59,139 bases of DNA from CAJXSD01 sp964633145 (GTDB lineage: Bacteria; Pseudomonadota; Alphaproteobacteria; Rhodobacterales; Rhodobacteraceae): positions 1 through 59,139 of the forward strand of contig CAZWFE010000013.1 of assembly GCA_964633145.1 (NCBI GenBank), written 5' to 3'. Under the pieces are notes generated by a model, which did not search any database, was not told the DNA's origin, and was given only the letters and a program-made list of their open reading frames with translations. Shown one piece after another: positions 24,900 through 34,051 of the stretch (the stretch's first letter is position 1; each line of letters opens with the position of its first letter). A program made the translations under genes and the position numbers.

Positions 24900-24923
24900 G
24901 CGCCGCAGGCATGCGCCCATCGG

Positions 24924-25021
24924 GCGCATTCCACTGGCAACATTTGACTGACCGCATTTCATCAGATCGACTTCACTGGGTCGATTTCACTAGGCCAATT
25001 TCACCGGGCCAATTAAATTGG
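24924..25021. repeat. Seven degenerate 14-bp tandem repeats
   Basis: Seven uninterrupted 14-base units: GCGCATTCCACTGG, CAACATTTGACTGA, CCGCATTTCATCAG, ATCGACTTCACTGG, GTCGATTTCACTAG, GCCAATTTCACCGG, GCCAATTAAATTGG. A loose consensus is GCCRATTTCACTGG. The array fills the gap between two convergent genes, the small membrane protein and ispG. Confidence 0.7.
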
Positions 25022-25038
25022 CTCCAGTCTGATCCGCG

Positions 25039-26154
25039 CTACTCTGCGGTTTCGGTTTCGATCTGTTGGGCGCGCTTTTCGACCAGATCGACGATGTGTT
25101 CGACCATTTTGTCGTTATCAATCTTGTGATCTTGCTTTCCAGCCCAGTACACCATGCCATGTCCCGCGCCACCGCCGGTAAAGCCGACATCGGTCATTAA
25201 CGCTTCACCCGGTCCATTGACCACGCAACCGATAATCGACAGGCTTAGCGGGGTTTTTATGTGTTCCAGACGTTTTTCCAAAATCTCAACGGTTTTGATC
25301 ACATCAAATCCCTGACGGGCACAGGACGGGCAGGAAATAATATTCACACCACGATGCCGCAGGCCTAGGGATTTTAGAATTTCATAGCCTACCTTGACCT
25401 CTTGGACAGGATCGGCGGACAGGGATACGCGAATGGTGTCGCCGATACCCATCCACAATAGATTGCCCAATCCAATGGCAGATTTGATGGTGCCAGACTG
25501 CAGACCGCCAGCTTCTGTGATGCCTAGGTGGATCGGGGCATCCGTCGCCTCGGCCAAGGCTTGATACGCTGCGGCCGCCATGAAAACATCCGATGCCTTA
25601 ACGCTGATTTTAAATTCGTGGAAATCATGGTCTTGCAAAATCTTGATATGATCCATCCCGCTTTCGACCATCGCGTCAGGGCAGGGTTCACCATATTTGT
25701 CCAACAAATGCTTTTCCAGTGATCCGGCATTTACCCCAATCCGTATCGAACAGTTATGGTCGCGCGCGGCTTGAATGACCTCGCGTACGCGATCCGCAGA
25801 CCCGATGTTTCCGGGGTTAATCCGCAAACAGGCAGCGCCCGCTTCGGCGGCCTCAATCCCACGTTTATAGTGGAAATGGATATCTGCCACGATGGGCACA
25901 GGGCTTTCTTTGACGATGTCTTTCAACGCGCGTGAACTGTCTTGGTCGGGAACCGAAACGCGCACAATATCGGCACCTGCGTCTGCGGCTGCCTGAATTT
26001 GGGCGATTGTGCCGCGAATATCTGTCGTGACCGTATTGGTCATTGTTTGGACTGAAATGGGCGCATCACCGCCCACTGGGACGTTTCCAACCATGATCTG
26101 ACGTGATTTTCGGCGATATATATTGCGCCAAGGGCGGACGTGATTAATCGACAT
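25039..26154 (-). CDS. ispG: 4-hydroxy-3-methylbut-2-enyl diphosphate synthase (flavodoxin)
   Basis: A 371-residue IspG, of normal bacterial length. The N-terminal TIM barrel includes GNVPVGGDAPISVQTMTNT. The C-terminal part holds the [4Fe-4S] ligands in SCPSCARQ and IGCVVNGPGEA. It reduces methylerythritol cyclodiphosphate in the MEP isoprenoid pathway. It follows the RodZ-like gene in the same direction after 69 bp. Confidence 0.97.
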   Translation of the reverse strand: MSINHVRPWRNIYRRKSRQIMVGNVPVGGDAPISVQTMTNTVTTDIRGTIAQIQAAADAGADIVRVSVPDQDSSRALKDIVKESPVPIVADIHFHYKRGIEAAEAGAACLRINPGNIGSADRVREVIQAARDHNCSIRIGVNAGSLEKHLLDKYGEPCPDAMVESGMDHIKILQDHDFHEFKISVKASDVFMAAAAYQALAEATDAPIHLGITEAGGLQSGTIKSAIGLGNLLWMGIGDTIRVSLSADPVQEVKVGYEILKSLGLRHRGVNIISCPSCARQGFDVIKTVEILEKRLEHIKTPLSLSIIGCVVNGPGEALMTDVGFTGGGAGHGMVYWAGKQDHKIDNDKMVEHIVDLVEKRAQQIETETAE

Positions 26155-26223
26155 TTTTATCCCACTGTTTCAAAGCCTAATTCAATACATAGGCGGATTG
26201 GGCCAGCGGTGCAATTGCCAAGG

Positions 26224-27468
26224 TTATTGTTCGCCCGCAGAAAACGGCTTTACGCTTTCGAAAGTCAGTTCTGCAACCATACGCGCAAGGTTTTGATCAC
26301 TGTTCAAATCCGCAGGAACATAGGCATCCATCAAGCTGGCGACAGACAATTCAACATTTTTCGCAACCTGCGATCCCGTACCGGCTGGCCCAAACAAATC
26401 ACCGTTGACGGCAAAATAGACTGAGCCTGACATGCCTGCACGCAACAGGGGGGCATTCTCGGTTTGGGGCAAAACGTATTCTTCGCCGGGTTTCATGATT
26501 TTTTCGTACAGAACCGATCCATTGCTGGATTTAATCTGAACCCAGGCCTCGCGTGTGGCAATCACGGCCAGCGCAGGGCGGGGGTCTTCGACCACTTGGG
26601 GGCCGGGGATGGCGGATGTTTCATTTAGCACACCTGCCAAAGCCGCATCGATGCCCGCAGGATCAACAGTGTCCATCTGTGCGACCACAGGGTCGACAAA
26701 ACTGCCATAGCGATTGGGATCAAGCGATGAAATAGGCGCGTCGCGCGACACCAAAATAGGCACGTCCAGTGCCGCAGGGCGATAGATGCGATCCAATTGG
26801 TCAGGACGTTGATCAGGGTTCACACCTGTGACCTGCAAACTGCCATCTTCGCCGGCAGATTGGGGAATGTCGAAATCGGTCAATACAATCGGTGCTGTGT
26901 CTACAGGTGCGGTTGTGACCTGTTGAATTTCACGAAACACGGACCATGCGCCATAGCCTAAACCCGACACCAACAGCGCCAAGACCGCGATAGATCCAAT
27001 TGCGCTGGCGTCAAAGCGGTCGATCATATTTCCAGAGGGTGCCAGTATCGCTGACGGGGATTTGGCAAACACGCGGTCATCAAAGCTGTCCGGCGACCGC
27101 GATGTGACGGCCGCAGCGCCCGCGCGTTTGGGCAGGGCTTTGGCTGACATGCCGTGGGCAGTGGCAAACCCACTTTCAGCGCAGAACTGGTGGAACACTT
27201 GGTCCTGATCTAGGCCCAGATAACGGGCATAAGAGCGTACAAAACCTGCAATAAAACCGGGTGTTTCGAATGCATCGGGGTCACAATTTTCAATGGCTGC
27301 GATGTAGTTTGCGTTGATTTTCAGTTCGCGCTGCACATCAAGCAACGATTTGCCCAAGGTCGCGCGTTCTCCGCGCAGCATGTCGCCAAGTTTCAGTTCG
27401 AAATCATCGAACCCTTTGGGTTTACCTGTCTCGGTCTGACCCGCTTCGGTCAGATTTTTTCGTGCCAT
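26224..27468 (-). CDS. RodZ-like cytoskeletal protein (HTH plus DUF4115)
   Basis: A 414-residue protein. A helix-turn-helix domain near 25-95 (LGDMLRGERATLGKSLLDVQREL) is followed by a basic linker, one membrane segment near 155-178, a long Pro/Asp-rich stretch, and a C-terminal DUF4115 domain (about 310-400). This is the RodZ plan: the HTH end binds MreB and the rest sits in the periplasm, helping to organise cell-wall elongation. In many alphaproteobacteria a RodZ-like gene lies beside ispG, as here. Confidence 0.85.
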   Translation of the reverse strand: MARKNLTEAGQTETGKPKGFDDFELKLGDMLRGERATLGKSLLDVQRELKINANYIAAIENCDPDAFETPGFIAGFVRSYARYLGLDQDQVFHQFCAESGFATAHGMSAKALPKRAGAAAVTSRSPDSFDDRVFAKSPSAILAPSGNMIDRFDASAIGSIAVLALLVSGLGYGAWSVFREIQQVTTAPVDTAPIVLTDFDIPQSAGEDGSLQVTGVNPDQRPDQLDRIYRPAALDVPILVSRDAPISSLDPNRYGSFVDPVVAQMDTVDPAGIDAALAGVLNETSAIPGPQVVEDPRPALAVIATREAWVQIKSSNGSVLYEKIMKPGEEYVLPQTENAPLLRAGMSGSVYFAVNGDLFGPAGTGSQVAKNVELSVASLMDAYVPADLNSDQNLARMVAELTFESVKPFSAGEQ

Positions 27469-27575
27469 ACCTCAATTTCCCCAGTGCGCGTACCCAATTG
27501 GGCCCCACTTTCGAATCGGCCCTTACCCTAAGATGGTTTTAACACATATTTAGGATAGTTGCACTGGATTCGCAA

Positions 27576-28799
27576 CTAGGCGCTGAGTTCGGCACGATTT
27601 AGCGCACAATGGGACCATAATTGGTCCATGCCGCGGATTAACGTGTCCATTTCCTTGGGTCCGTGCACAGGCGATGGCGTAAACCGCAGACGTTCTGTGC
27701 CGCGTGGAACAGTTGGGAAATTGATAGGCTGAACATAGATACCGAATTGTTCCAACAGCATGTCAGACAGTTTCTTGGTATGCACTGGGTCGCCCACGAT
27801 CACAGGGACGATATGGCTGCCATGATCAATGATTGGCAAACCCATCGCTTTCAAACGGGTTTTCAGGATTTTTGCCTGTGTTTGATGTTTATCACGCAAT
27901 TCCTGATCGGTTTTCAAATGCGCAACCGATGCGGCTGCGGCTGCGGCAACAGCGGGGGGCAGGGAAGTGGTGAAAATGAACCCCGGTGCGTAGGACCGCA
28001 CCGCGTCACACATTTTTGCGCTTGCCGCGATATAGCCGCCCATCACGCCATAGGCCTTGGCCAAGGTGCCGTTGATAATATCGATGCGATCCATCAGCCC
28101 GTCACGTTCGGCCACACCCGCACCGCGGGGGCCATACATGCCAACGGCGTGCACTTCGTCGATATAGGTCAGCGCACCAAATTCGTCCGCCAGATCACAG
28201 ATTTCCTTGATCGGGCCAAAATCGCCGTCCATGGAATAAACTGATTCAAACGCGATCACCTTGGGTGCGGCGGGATCGTCTGCGGCCAGTAATTCGCGCA
28301 AATGGGCCACGTCGTTATGTTTGAAAATGCGTTTTGCGCCACCATTGCGACGCACACCTTCGATCATTGAGGCATGGTTGAGTGCATCGGAATAAATGAT
28401 CAGACCGGGGAACAGTTTGGGCAATGTCGACAGGGTCGCGTCATTGGCGATATAGGCCGATGTAAACAGTAACGCGGCCTCTTTGCCGTGCAGGTCCGCC
28501 AATTCCCATTCTAGGCGTTTGTGATAAACGGTTGTCCCCGAAATGTTGCGCGTGCCACCGGATCCTGCGCCAGTTGCATCGATGGCTTCGTGCATGGCGG
28601 CCAGTACGACAGGGTGTTGACCCATGCCCAGATAGTCGTTGCCGCACCAAACCGTGATGGGTTGCTGCGTTCCATCGGGTTTATTCCAAACGGCATGGGG
28701 AAAGTTGCCCTTTTCGCGTTCAATATCGATAAAGGTCCGGTAACGACCCTCTTGATGAAGACGGTTTAAAGCCTGATCAAGATGTGCGTTATAATCCAT
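27576..28799 (-). CDS. hemA: 5-aminolevulinate synthase
   Basis: A 407-residue ALA synthase, the same length as the Rhodobacter enzyme. It condenses glycine and succinyl-CoA to start tetrapyrrole synthesis (C4 or Shemin route). The PLP lysine is K248 in GTLAKAYG; GAGSGGTRNISG and IDEVHAVGMYG are family motifs. The start ATG 28799 follows GGAAAG; a longer frame upstream lacks homology. A sigma-70-type promoter and a direct repeat lie upstream. Confidence 0.97.
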   Translation of the reverse strand: MDYNAHLDQALNRLHQEGRYRTFIDIEREKGNFPHAVWNKPDGTQQPITVWCGNDYLGMGQHPVVLAAMHEAIDATGAGSGGTRNISGTTVYHKRLEWELADLHGKEAALLFTSAYIANDATLSTLPKLFPGLIIYSDALNHASMIEGVRRNGGAKRIFKHNDVAHLRELLAADDPAAPKVIAFESVYSMDGDFGPIKEICDLADEFGALTYIDEVHAVGMYGPRGAGVAERDGLMDRIDIINGTLAKAYGVMGGYIAASAKMCDAVRSYAPGFIFTTSLPPAVAAAAAASVAHLKTDQELRDKHQTQAKILKTRLKAMGLPIIDHGSHIVPVIVGDPVHTKKLSDMLLEQFGIYVQPINFPTVPRGTERLRFTPSPVHGPKEMDTLIRGMDQLWSHCALNRAELSA

Positions 28800-28835
28800 C
28801 TGGTCTTTCCTTTTGCTTGCCATGGCGGCGCGGTT

Positions 28836-28853
28836 TTGCATGCAGTTGCATGC
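28836..28853. promoter_or_regulatory. 10-bp-phased direct repeat in the hemA leader
   Basis: TTGCATGC occurs twice with exactly 10 bp between starts, and each copy contains the palindrome GCATGC. It lies between the predicted hemA -10 box and the hemA start, where a repressor could block transcription. No known regulator is assigned. Confidence 0.4.
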
Positions 28854-28866
28854 CTGTGCTTGCCCT

Positions 28867-28894
28867 AACATATTCAAAAAAGTTTATAGGTCAA
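28867..28894 (-). promoter_or_regulatory. Candidate hemA promoter
   Basis: TTGACC and TATGTT are spaced by 16 bases on the minus strand, about 70 bp before the hemA start. Confidence 0.5.
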
Positions 28895-28994
28895 ACTTTT
28901 CTTTCATTTTTCTTTCGTCGCAGGCGTAACGAGCGGCTGGACAGTCACTCTATCAATGTTACCTTGACGCAAAACTAGATAGCAGGAGAATCGC

Positions 28995-30392
28995 ATGTCG
29001 CTAACCCCAGTTTTGGCGCGTATTGACGCAGATTTGGAAAAATCCACGCAAAGATTGCTAGATTTGTTGCGTATACGCTCCATTTCTACGGATCCGGATT
29101 ATCAAAATGACTGCGATCAGGCGGCGGATTGGTTGGTGCGCGATCTGAAATCATTCGGCGTGGATGCGCGCAAATGTCCCACACCGGGCCATCCGATGGT
29201 GATCGGTCATATGGATGGGCCCGCGGATGCGCCGCATATTTTGTTTTACGGACATTATGATGTGCAACCCGTGGATCCGATTGATCTGTGGGATCGCGAC
29301 CCATTTGACCCTGTTGTGGAAAACACCCCCAAGGGTCGCGTTATTCGTGGCCGTGGATCATCCGATGACAAAGGCCAGTTGATGACATTCGTCGAGGCCT
29401 GCCGCGCATGGGTCAGCGAACATGGTGCGCTGCCGTGCAAGGTGACATTTTTCTTTGAAGGGGAAGAAGAAAGCGGATCGCCCAGTTTGGTGCCATTCAT
29501 GCAAGAAAACCGCGATGAATTGATGTCAGATGTTGTGTTGATTTGCGATACGGGCCTGTTTCAATCTAAAACGCCGGCAATTGTGACAATGCTGCGCGGG
29601 TTACTTGGCGAAGAAATCATTTTGACAGGCCCAGACAAGGATTTGCATTCGGGCATGTATGGCGGCGCTGCGATCAACCCCATCCGTGTATTGTCCAAGG
29701 TTTTGGCCGGTTTACATGATGATCAGGGCCGCGTGACGGTGCCCAATTTCTATGATGGCGTTCCAGAGTTGGCGGATGACATTGCCCAGCAGTGGCATGA
29801 TTTACAGTTTGATCATGGCCGTTTTCTGGGCGATGTTGATCTGTCCCATCCCGCTGGCGAAACAGATCGCACCCCATTGGAAATGATCTGGTCGCGTCCG
29901 ACCTGTGAAATAAACGGGATTAATGCGGGATACACAGGCGAGGGGTTCAAAACCGTATTGCCATCGCGGGCCAGTGCCAAAATCAGTTTCCGTCTGGTGG
30001 GCACTCAAGACCCATTGGAAATCCGCCAAAATTTCCGCGCCTATGTCAAATCTATGTTGCCCCCTGATGTCCAAGTGGCGTTCAAGGAACATGGCGCATC
30101 CAAGGCATCGCAAATGGCCACCGACAGCGCTGAATTTGAACAGGCACGGTTGGCATTGTCTGATGAATGGCCTGACGCGGCGGCCTTTGTTGGCTGTGGC
30201 GGATCCATTCCGATTGCGGGCCATTTCCAACGTATTACTGGGGTCAGCCCGATGTTGATCGGCTTTGCCAAGGATGATGATGCCATCCACAGCCCCAATG
30301 AAAAATACGATCTGGACAGTTTCCACAAAGGCATCCGCAGCTGGGCGCGCATTTTGGATGCCGTGTCAGGCGCATCCCCAACGCAAGCGTGA
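28995..30392 (+). CDS. M20 family metallopeptidase (dipeptidase-like)
   Basis: A 465-residue M20/M25/M40 peptidase. Metal-site motifs are visible: FYGHYDVQPV, GRGSSDDKGQ, FEGEEESGSP, and a dimerisation domain in the middle with DLHSGMYGG. Such enzymes cleave dipeptides or related amides with two zinc ions in the cytoplasm. The substrate cannot be read from sequence. The ATG at 28995 has an AGGAG SD. The next gene follows after three bases. Confidence 0.92.
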   Translation: MSLTPVLARIDADLEKSTQRLLDLLRIRSISTDPDYQNDCDQAADWLVRDLKSFGVDARKCPTPGHPMVIGHMDGPADAPHILFYGHYDVQPVDPIDLWDRDPFDPVVENTPKGRVIRGRGSSDDKGQLMTFVEACRAWVSEHGALPCKVTFFFEGEEESGSPSLVPFMQENRDELMSDVVLICDTGLFQSKTPAIVTMLRGLLGEEIILTGPDKDLHSGMYGGAAINPIRVLSKVLAGLHDDQGRVTVPNFYDGVPELADDIAQQWHDLQFDHGRFLGDVDLSHPAGETDRTPLEMIWSRPTCEINGINAGYTGEGFKTVLPSRASAKISFRLVGTQDPLEIRQNFRAYVKSMLPPDVQVAFKEHGASKASQMATDSAEFEQARLALSDEWPDAAAFVGCGGSIPIAGHFQRITGVSPMLIGFAKDDDAIHSPNEKYDLDSFHKGIRSWARILDAVSGASPTQA

Positions 30393-30395
30393 TCC

Positions 30396-31265
30396 ATGTT
30401 TGACGGGTTTGAACATGCCAGCCATGCGCGCGATGGGGTCAATATACGATACCTGCGCGCACAGGCTGGGAAACCGGCGATTTTGTTTTTGCACGGGTTT
30501 CCGCAAACCCACGCCATGTGGGCCAAAATCGCCCCGCAGTTTCTGGGCGATTATGATGTGATTTGCCCTGATCTGCGTGGTTATGGCGCATCGGATAAAC
30601 CCCGCGACGTGGCGCAATATTCCTTTGCGGAAATGGCGCGTGATCAAATCGCATTGATGCAATCACTGGGCTATGACCGCTATCATGTGGTGGGCCATGA
30701 TCGGGGCGCGCGCGTGGCGCATCGATTGGCATTGTTGGCGCCGGATGCTGTGGCCACGGTCACCTTGATGGATATTGTGCCCACGCATTTATTGCTGGAT
30801 ACCCTGACGAAAGAGGTGGCGCAGGCCTATTATCATTGGTTTTTTCTGGCCCAGCCCGAACCCGTGCCTGAAAATATGATCGCCGCCGATCCCATTGCGT
30901 ATTTCAACAGTTGCCTGATGGGATGGGGGCAGGCGGGGGATGCGGGGTTTGATCCGCAGCAACTGGCCGCCTATCGCGCGGCCTGGCAGGATCGTGAGAC
31001 CATTCGCGGCATGTGCAATGATTACCGTGCTGCCTTGGCCTATGATTTTGACGATGATGCAGCCGATTTGGGGCGGCGGTTGGATATGCCGGCCTGTATC
31101 ATGTGGGGGCGCGATGGCATCATGGGGCAGCGGTTTGATGTGCCGTCAACTTGGGCCGATCGGTTTGCCGACATCACAGCAGTTGATATGCCCGGCGGAC
31201 ATTTTTTCCCCGATCATGTGCCAGATTTGATCACCAGCAAGCTGCGCCAATTTTTACGCGCTTAG
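30396..31265 (+). CDS. Haloacetate dehalogenase-like alpha/beta hydrolase
   Basis: A 289-residue alpha/beta hydrolase. The nucleophile is D102 in GHDRGARV rather than Ser, and the following R103 and R106 match the carboxylate-binding arginines of fluoroacetate dehalogenase. H147 and W148 match the halide-binding pair, D126 the acid, and GGHFFPD near 267 the catalytic His. This set points to hydrolytic dehalogenation of a haloacetate, although epoxide hydrolases are relatives. It probably forms an operon with the M20 peptidase. It overlaps the convergent gene by 12 bases. Confidence 0.85.
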   Translation: MFDGFEHASHARDGVNIRYLRAQAGKPAILFLHGFPQTHAMWAKIAPQFLGDYDVICPDLRGYGASDKPRDVAQYSFAEMARDQIALMQSLGYDRYHVVGHDRGARVAHRLALLAPDAVATVTLMDIVPTHLLLDTLTKEVAQAYYHWFFLAQPEPVPENMIAADPIAYFNSCLMGWGQAGDAGFDPQQLAAYRAAWQDRETIRGMCNDYRAALAYDFDDDAADLGRRLDMPACIMWGRDGIMGQRFDVPSTWADRFADITAVDMPGGHFFPDHVPDLITSKLRQFLRA

Positions 31266-31886
31266 GCGCCGATGCACCCATGACACTGCCCAACACAGCC
31301 CATAAAACACCAAGGCTGTGGCAATTGTTGTGCCGTAAAATCCGGCACGTCCCGCCAGTTCCATATCATTTAAGAATGGATAGGGCAGGCCCGATGTTAC
31401 CTTGCCCACGGGCGCGGTATTGATGGGGCGCAACACCGCTTCGCACCAGACAACATAGGCCGCACAAAACGCGACCGTATAGATCAACCCGCGCAAAACC
31501 TGACGGGCAAAGGCGCGCGATAAAAACAGCGCATCAAAGACCAACAGCAATGGCCCAAGCAAGTGTAAATAATATTCCTGATACCACACCGGTGTCCCGT
31601 CACCATTGACCAGTTTGGGATCAATGAAAAATAACCGCCAGTACAAAAACATCACCATGATATTCAAAACGGCACTGGCAGAAATCAACGCAGCAGGGCC
31701 ATCGGGCGCACCACTGCGGCGGACCCGCCACAGCAGCCAATGCACCGCCACGGCGGCACACAGGCCCCAAATCGTCAGGTACCGAAACTGTAGGCCAAAT
31801 TGATCAAAATCCTGCCGCGTGAATTGGTAAAACCAAAACCCAAGTGCCAAAATAAAGGCCGCCATTGAAAATTGGGTTTTGGTCAT
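31254..31886 (-). CDS. Membrane protein, FAR-17a/AIG1-like
   Basis: A 210-residue protein with six predicted membrane segments. HLLGPLLLVFDALFLSR in the middle and LPYPFLNDM further on resemble the bacterial FAR-17a/AIG1-like (Pr6Pr) family, whose animal members are threonine hydrolases of lipid esters. The bacterial role is unknown. It lies directly downstream of the DsbA-like gene, five bases away. Confidence 0.6.
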   Translation of the reverse strand: MTKTQFSMAAFILALGFWFYQFTRQDFDQFGLQFRYLTIWGLCAAVAVHWLLWRVRRSGAPDGPAALISASAVLNIMVMFLYWRLFFIDPKLVNGDGTPVWYQEYYLHLLGPLLLVFDALFLSRAFARQVLRGLIYTVAFCAAYVVWCEAVLRPINTAPVGKVTSGLPYPFLNDMELAGRAGFYGTTIATALVFYGLCWAVSWVHRRLSA

Positions 31887-31891
31887 GGTCC

Positions 31892-32641
31892 TTATCCTCG
31901 TTTGTCTGACACCAGTTCGCGCATCGCGTCTAGCGGAACATAGCCACGAACCAATTCATCTTGCAAGACGAACGTTGGGGTACCTGTGATTTGCAGGCGT
32001 TGGGCCAGCGCGCGCGTGGTGGCGATTTCCATCAACACATCATCGCTGTTCATCCGTTCCAAAATTTCGCCGGCATCATGGCCCAGGCTGGTTGCCAAAC
32101 GGATCAGCGTGGGCTCATTTGGTTCGCCGTTCAGTGCGATCAATGCGTCATGCGTTTTTTTGTAGGCGACAGCGCCATGCAGTTGTTTGATCGCAATGGC
32201 AAATTGCGATGACGCCATGGATGCGTCACCCAAGATTGGAAATTCCTTGACGATCAATCGGATGTTGCCATCGCTTGCAATCAATTCTTCGACATCATCA
32301 TAGGCTTTTCGACAATAACCGCAGCGGTAATCCATGAATTCCACCAAGGTTATGTCGCCATCTGGGTTGCCGCCGACGTAGGAAAATCCGTCTTCGAAAA
32401 TATCCTGTGCATTGACAGTGACCAAGTCGAAATCTGCGCGTGCCTCGGCCTGTGCTTCGCGCTCGCGCAGAATGCTGACGGCCTCCATGATCAATTCGGG
32501 ATTTTCCAAAATATAGGATCGCACCGCTTTGCCGAATGCCTGTTGCTCTGCGGCTGTCATATTTGACAGGTCTGTTGCGCGCAGCGGTGTTGTGGCCAAG
32601 GCCAGCGCGGTACATGCGGCCAATGTCAAAGTACGTTTCAT
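31892..32641 (-). CDS. DsbA/Com1-like thiol:disulfide oxidoreductase
   Basis: A 249-residue exported thioredoxin-fold protein. The signal peptide ends near residue 23 (PLRA). A helical N-terminal extension precedes the DsbA domain, whose active site is CGYC near 112-115, and the cis-proline loop TGTPTF lies near the end. It would oxidise or isomerise disulfides in the periplasm. A thioredoxin-like extension of this kind is common in Com1/ScsC-like proteins. Confidence 0.92.
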   Translation of the reverse strand: MKRTLTLAACTALALATTPLRATDLSNMTAAEQQAFGKAVRSYILENPELIMEAVSILREREAQAEARADFDLVTVNAQDIFEDGFSYVGGNPDGDITLVEFMDYRCGYCRKAYDDVEELIASDGNIRLIVKEFPILGDASMASSQFAIAIKQLHGAVAYKKTHDALIALNGEPNEPTLIRLATSLGHDAGEILERMNSDDVLMEIATTRALAQRLQITGTPTFVLQDELVRGYVPLDAMRELVSDKRG

Positions 32642-32691
32642 TGTTTATCCTTTATGCTCGGACCCGTTTGGGCCGTTTTGGTGTGTTCGTG

Positions 32692-33993
32692 TTACTTGAA
32701 ACTTTGAATGTCTTGCGCCCGCTGCCAAGAGGGTGCGCCGCGTGGCAATTGACCCGCGGCCCGTGTTGCGTGCAATTTGGCATCCTCTAGCTTGCCTTGC
32801 AAGGCATAGCGTTCCGCTGTGACCAAAGAGGCCATGGGCAAATTTTTCGTCTTGGCATAGGCCTGTGCCAGATCGCGCAGCAAGCTGGCGTTTCGAAAAT
32901 CGCGATCGCGTGCTTTGGACAGTGTTTTGACCGCAGATTTATATTGCCCCGCTGCCAGCTGCGCGCGGCCCATTCCGGCCAAGATGATAGGATCGTTTGG
33001 CGCATATTTAACGGCCTTGGCATACATCGCGCTGGCGGCTGAAAATTGACGGTCGCGCATCAATAATTCTGCCCTAAGGTCCAATAAAAACGGATCATTC
33101 GCGCGCAGTTGCAAGGCGCGATCAAGTTGGACCATCGCACCATCAATATCACCCTGCCGCGACAGGGCAACAGCGCGGCGCATGTATTCAATGTCTTTGG
33201 ACACGCTGTCGCCCGCACGGCGCAATGACCATTGGGGGGACCGCAAGAATGCCGATAATTTCCCAATCGCACGCCCATGCCAATAGCGGGCATCATTGCC
33301 CGTTTGCTGTTTGGGATATGCTTGCGATTGTGCCTCTACGTTTCGGGCGCGATCACGCGAAATCGGGTGTGATCTGACATAGGGGTCCTGACGGCCGCGG
33401 GTTAGGTTTTCTTGGCCCACAAAAATATCCAACATTTCTTTCATGCCGCGTGGATCGACACCGGCACGGACCATATAACCCAGTGCTGTACTATCGGCTG
33501 AACTTTCTTCGGCACGGGTGTGGGCCAAAAATCCGCGCTTTGCGGCCGAATTGATTCCGATTGCAAATCCGGTGGCGGCTTCGCCTTGGCCGGTGGCCGC
33601 GGCGGCTGCGATTGCCAATGCGGTACCAAAGGCCGCAGCCGACCGTGCTGTTTGCATGTTTTGAATGCGTCGTGCGAAATGGCCATTTGCGATATGCGCG
33701 GCCTCATGGGCGATGACGGCTTGGACCTGTTCGGGCGATTGGGTGCGCAGCAACAGCCCCGCATGTATAAAAATATGCCGGCTATCAAGAACAAAGGCAT
33801 TCAGCGACATATCATTGACCACCAAAATCCGCATCTGTTGTGATGACAGCCCCGCCGCCGTTAAAATCGGTTTGGCCAAACGCGTCAAAGCGTGTTCAAT
33901 GTCGGCATCGCGCAGCAGCCCGATCGCATGTGCAGGCAGCGCAGATATACCGCCAAATACGATGACGCATAACACGCGCAGAAAATATTTCAT
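32692..33993 (-). CDS. M48 family periplasmic metalloprotease with TPR repeats (BepA-like)
   Basis: A 433-residue protein with a signal peptide (MKYFLRVLCVIVFGGISALPAHA). The zinc protease motif HEAAHIANGH lies near 118-127, and tetratricopeptide repeats fill the C-terminal 180 residues. This is the BepA/YfgC layout, involved in quality control of outer-membrane proteins in the periplasm. The start ATG 33993 gives the proper signal peptide. It is divergent from the aminotransferase gene. Confidence 0.92.
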   Translation of the reverse strand: MKYFLRVLCVIVFGGISALPAHAIGLLRDADIEHALTRLAKPILTAAGLSSQQMRILVVNDMSLNAFVLDSRHIFIHAGLLLRTQSPEQVQAVIAHEAAHIANGHFARRIQNMQTARSAAAFGTALAIAAAAATGQGEAATGFAIGINSAAKRGFLAHTRAEESSADSTALGYMVRAGVDPRGMKEMLDIFVGQENLTRGRQDPYVRSHPISRDRARNVEAQSQAYPKQQTGNDARYWHGRAIGKLSAFLRSPQWSLRRAGDSVSKDIEYMRRAVALSRQGDIDGAMVQLDRALQLRANDPFLLDLRAELLMRDRQFSAASAMYAKAVKYAPNDPIILAGMGRAQLAAGQYKSAVKTLSKARDRDFRNASLLRDLAQAYAKTKNLPMASLVTAERYALQGKLEDAKLHATRAAGQLPRGAPSWQRAQDIQSFK

Positions 33994-34051
33994 TGACCTA
34001 ACCCTATATTCGTTGCCAAAAGCACACCTATGCCCACATTGGAGTGATGAC

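Noticed and set aside
33665..34051. An aminotransferase extended upstream by 129 residues
   Set aside because: The extension is antisense to the M48 protease gene. The ATG at 34052 has a good SD and starts at family homology.
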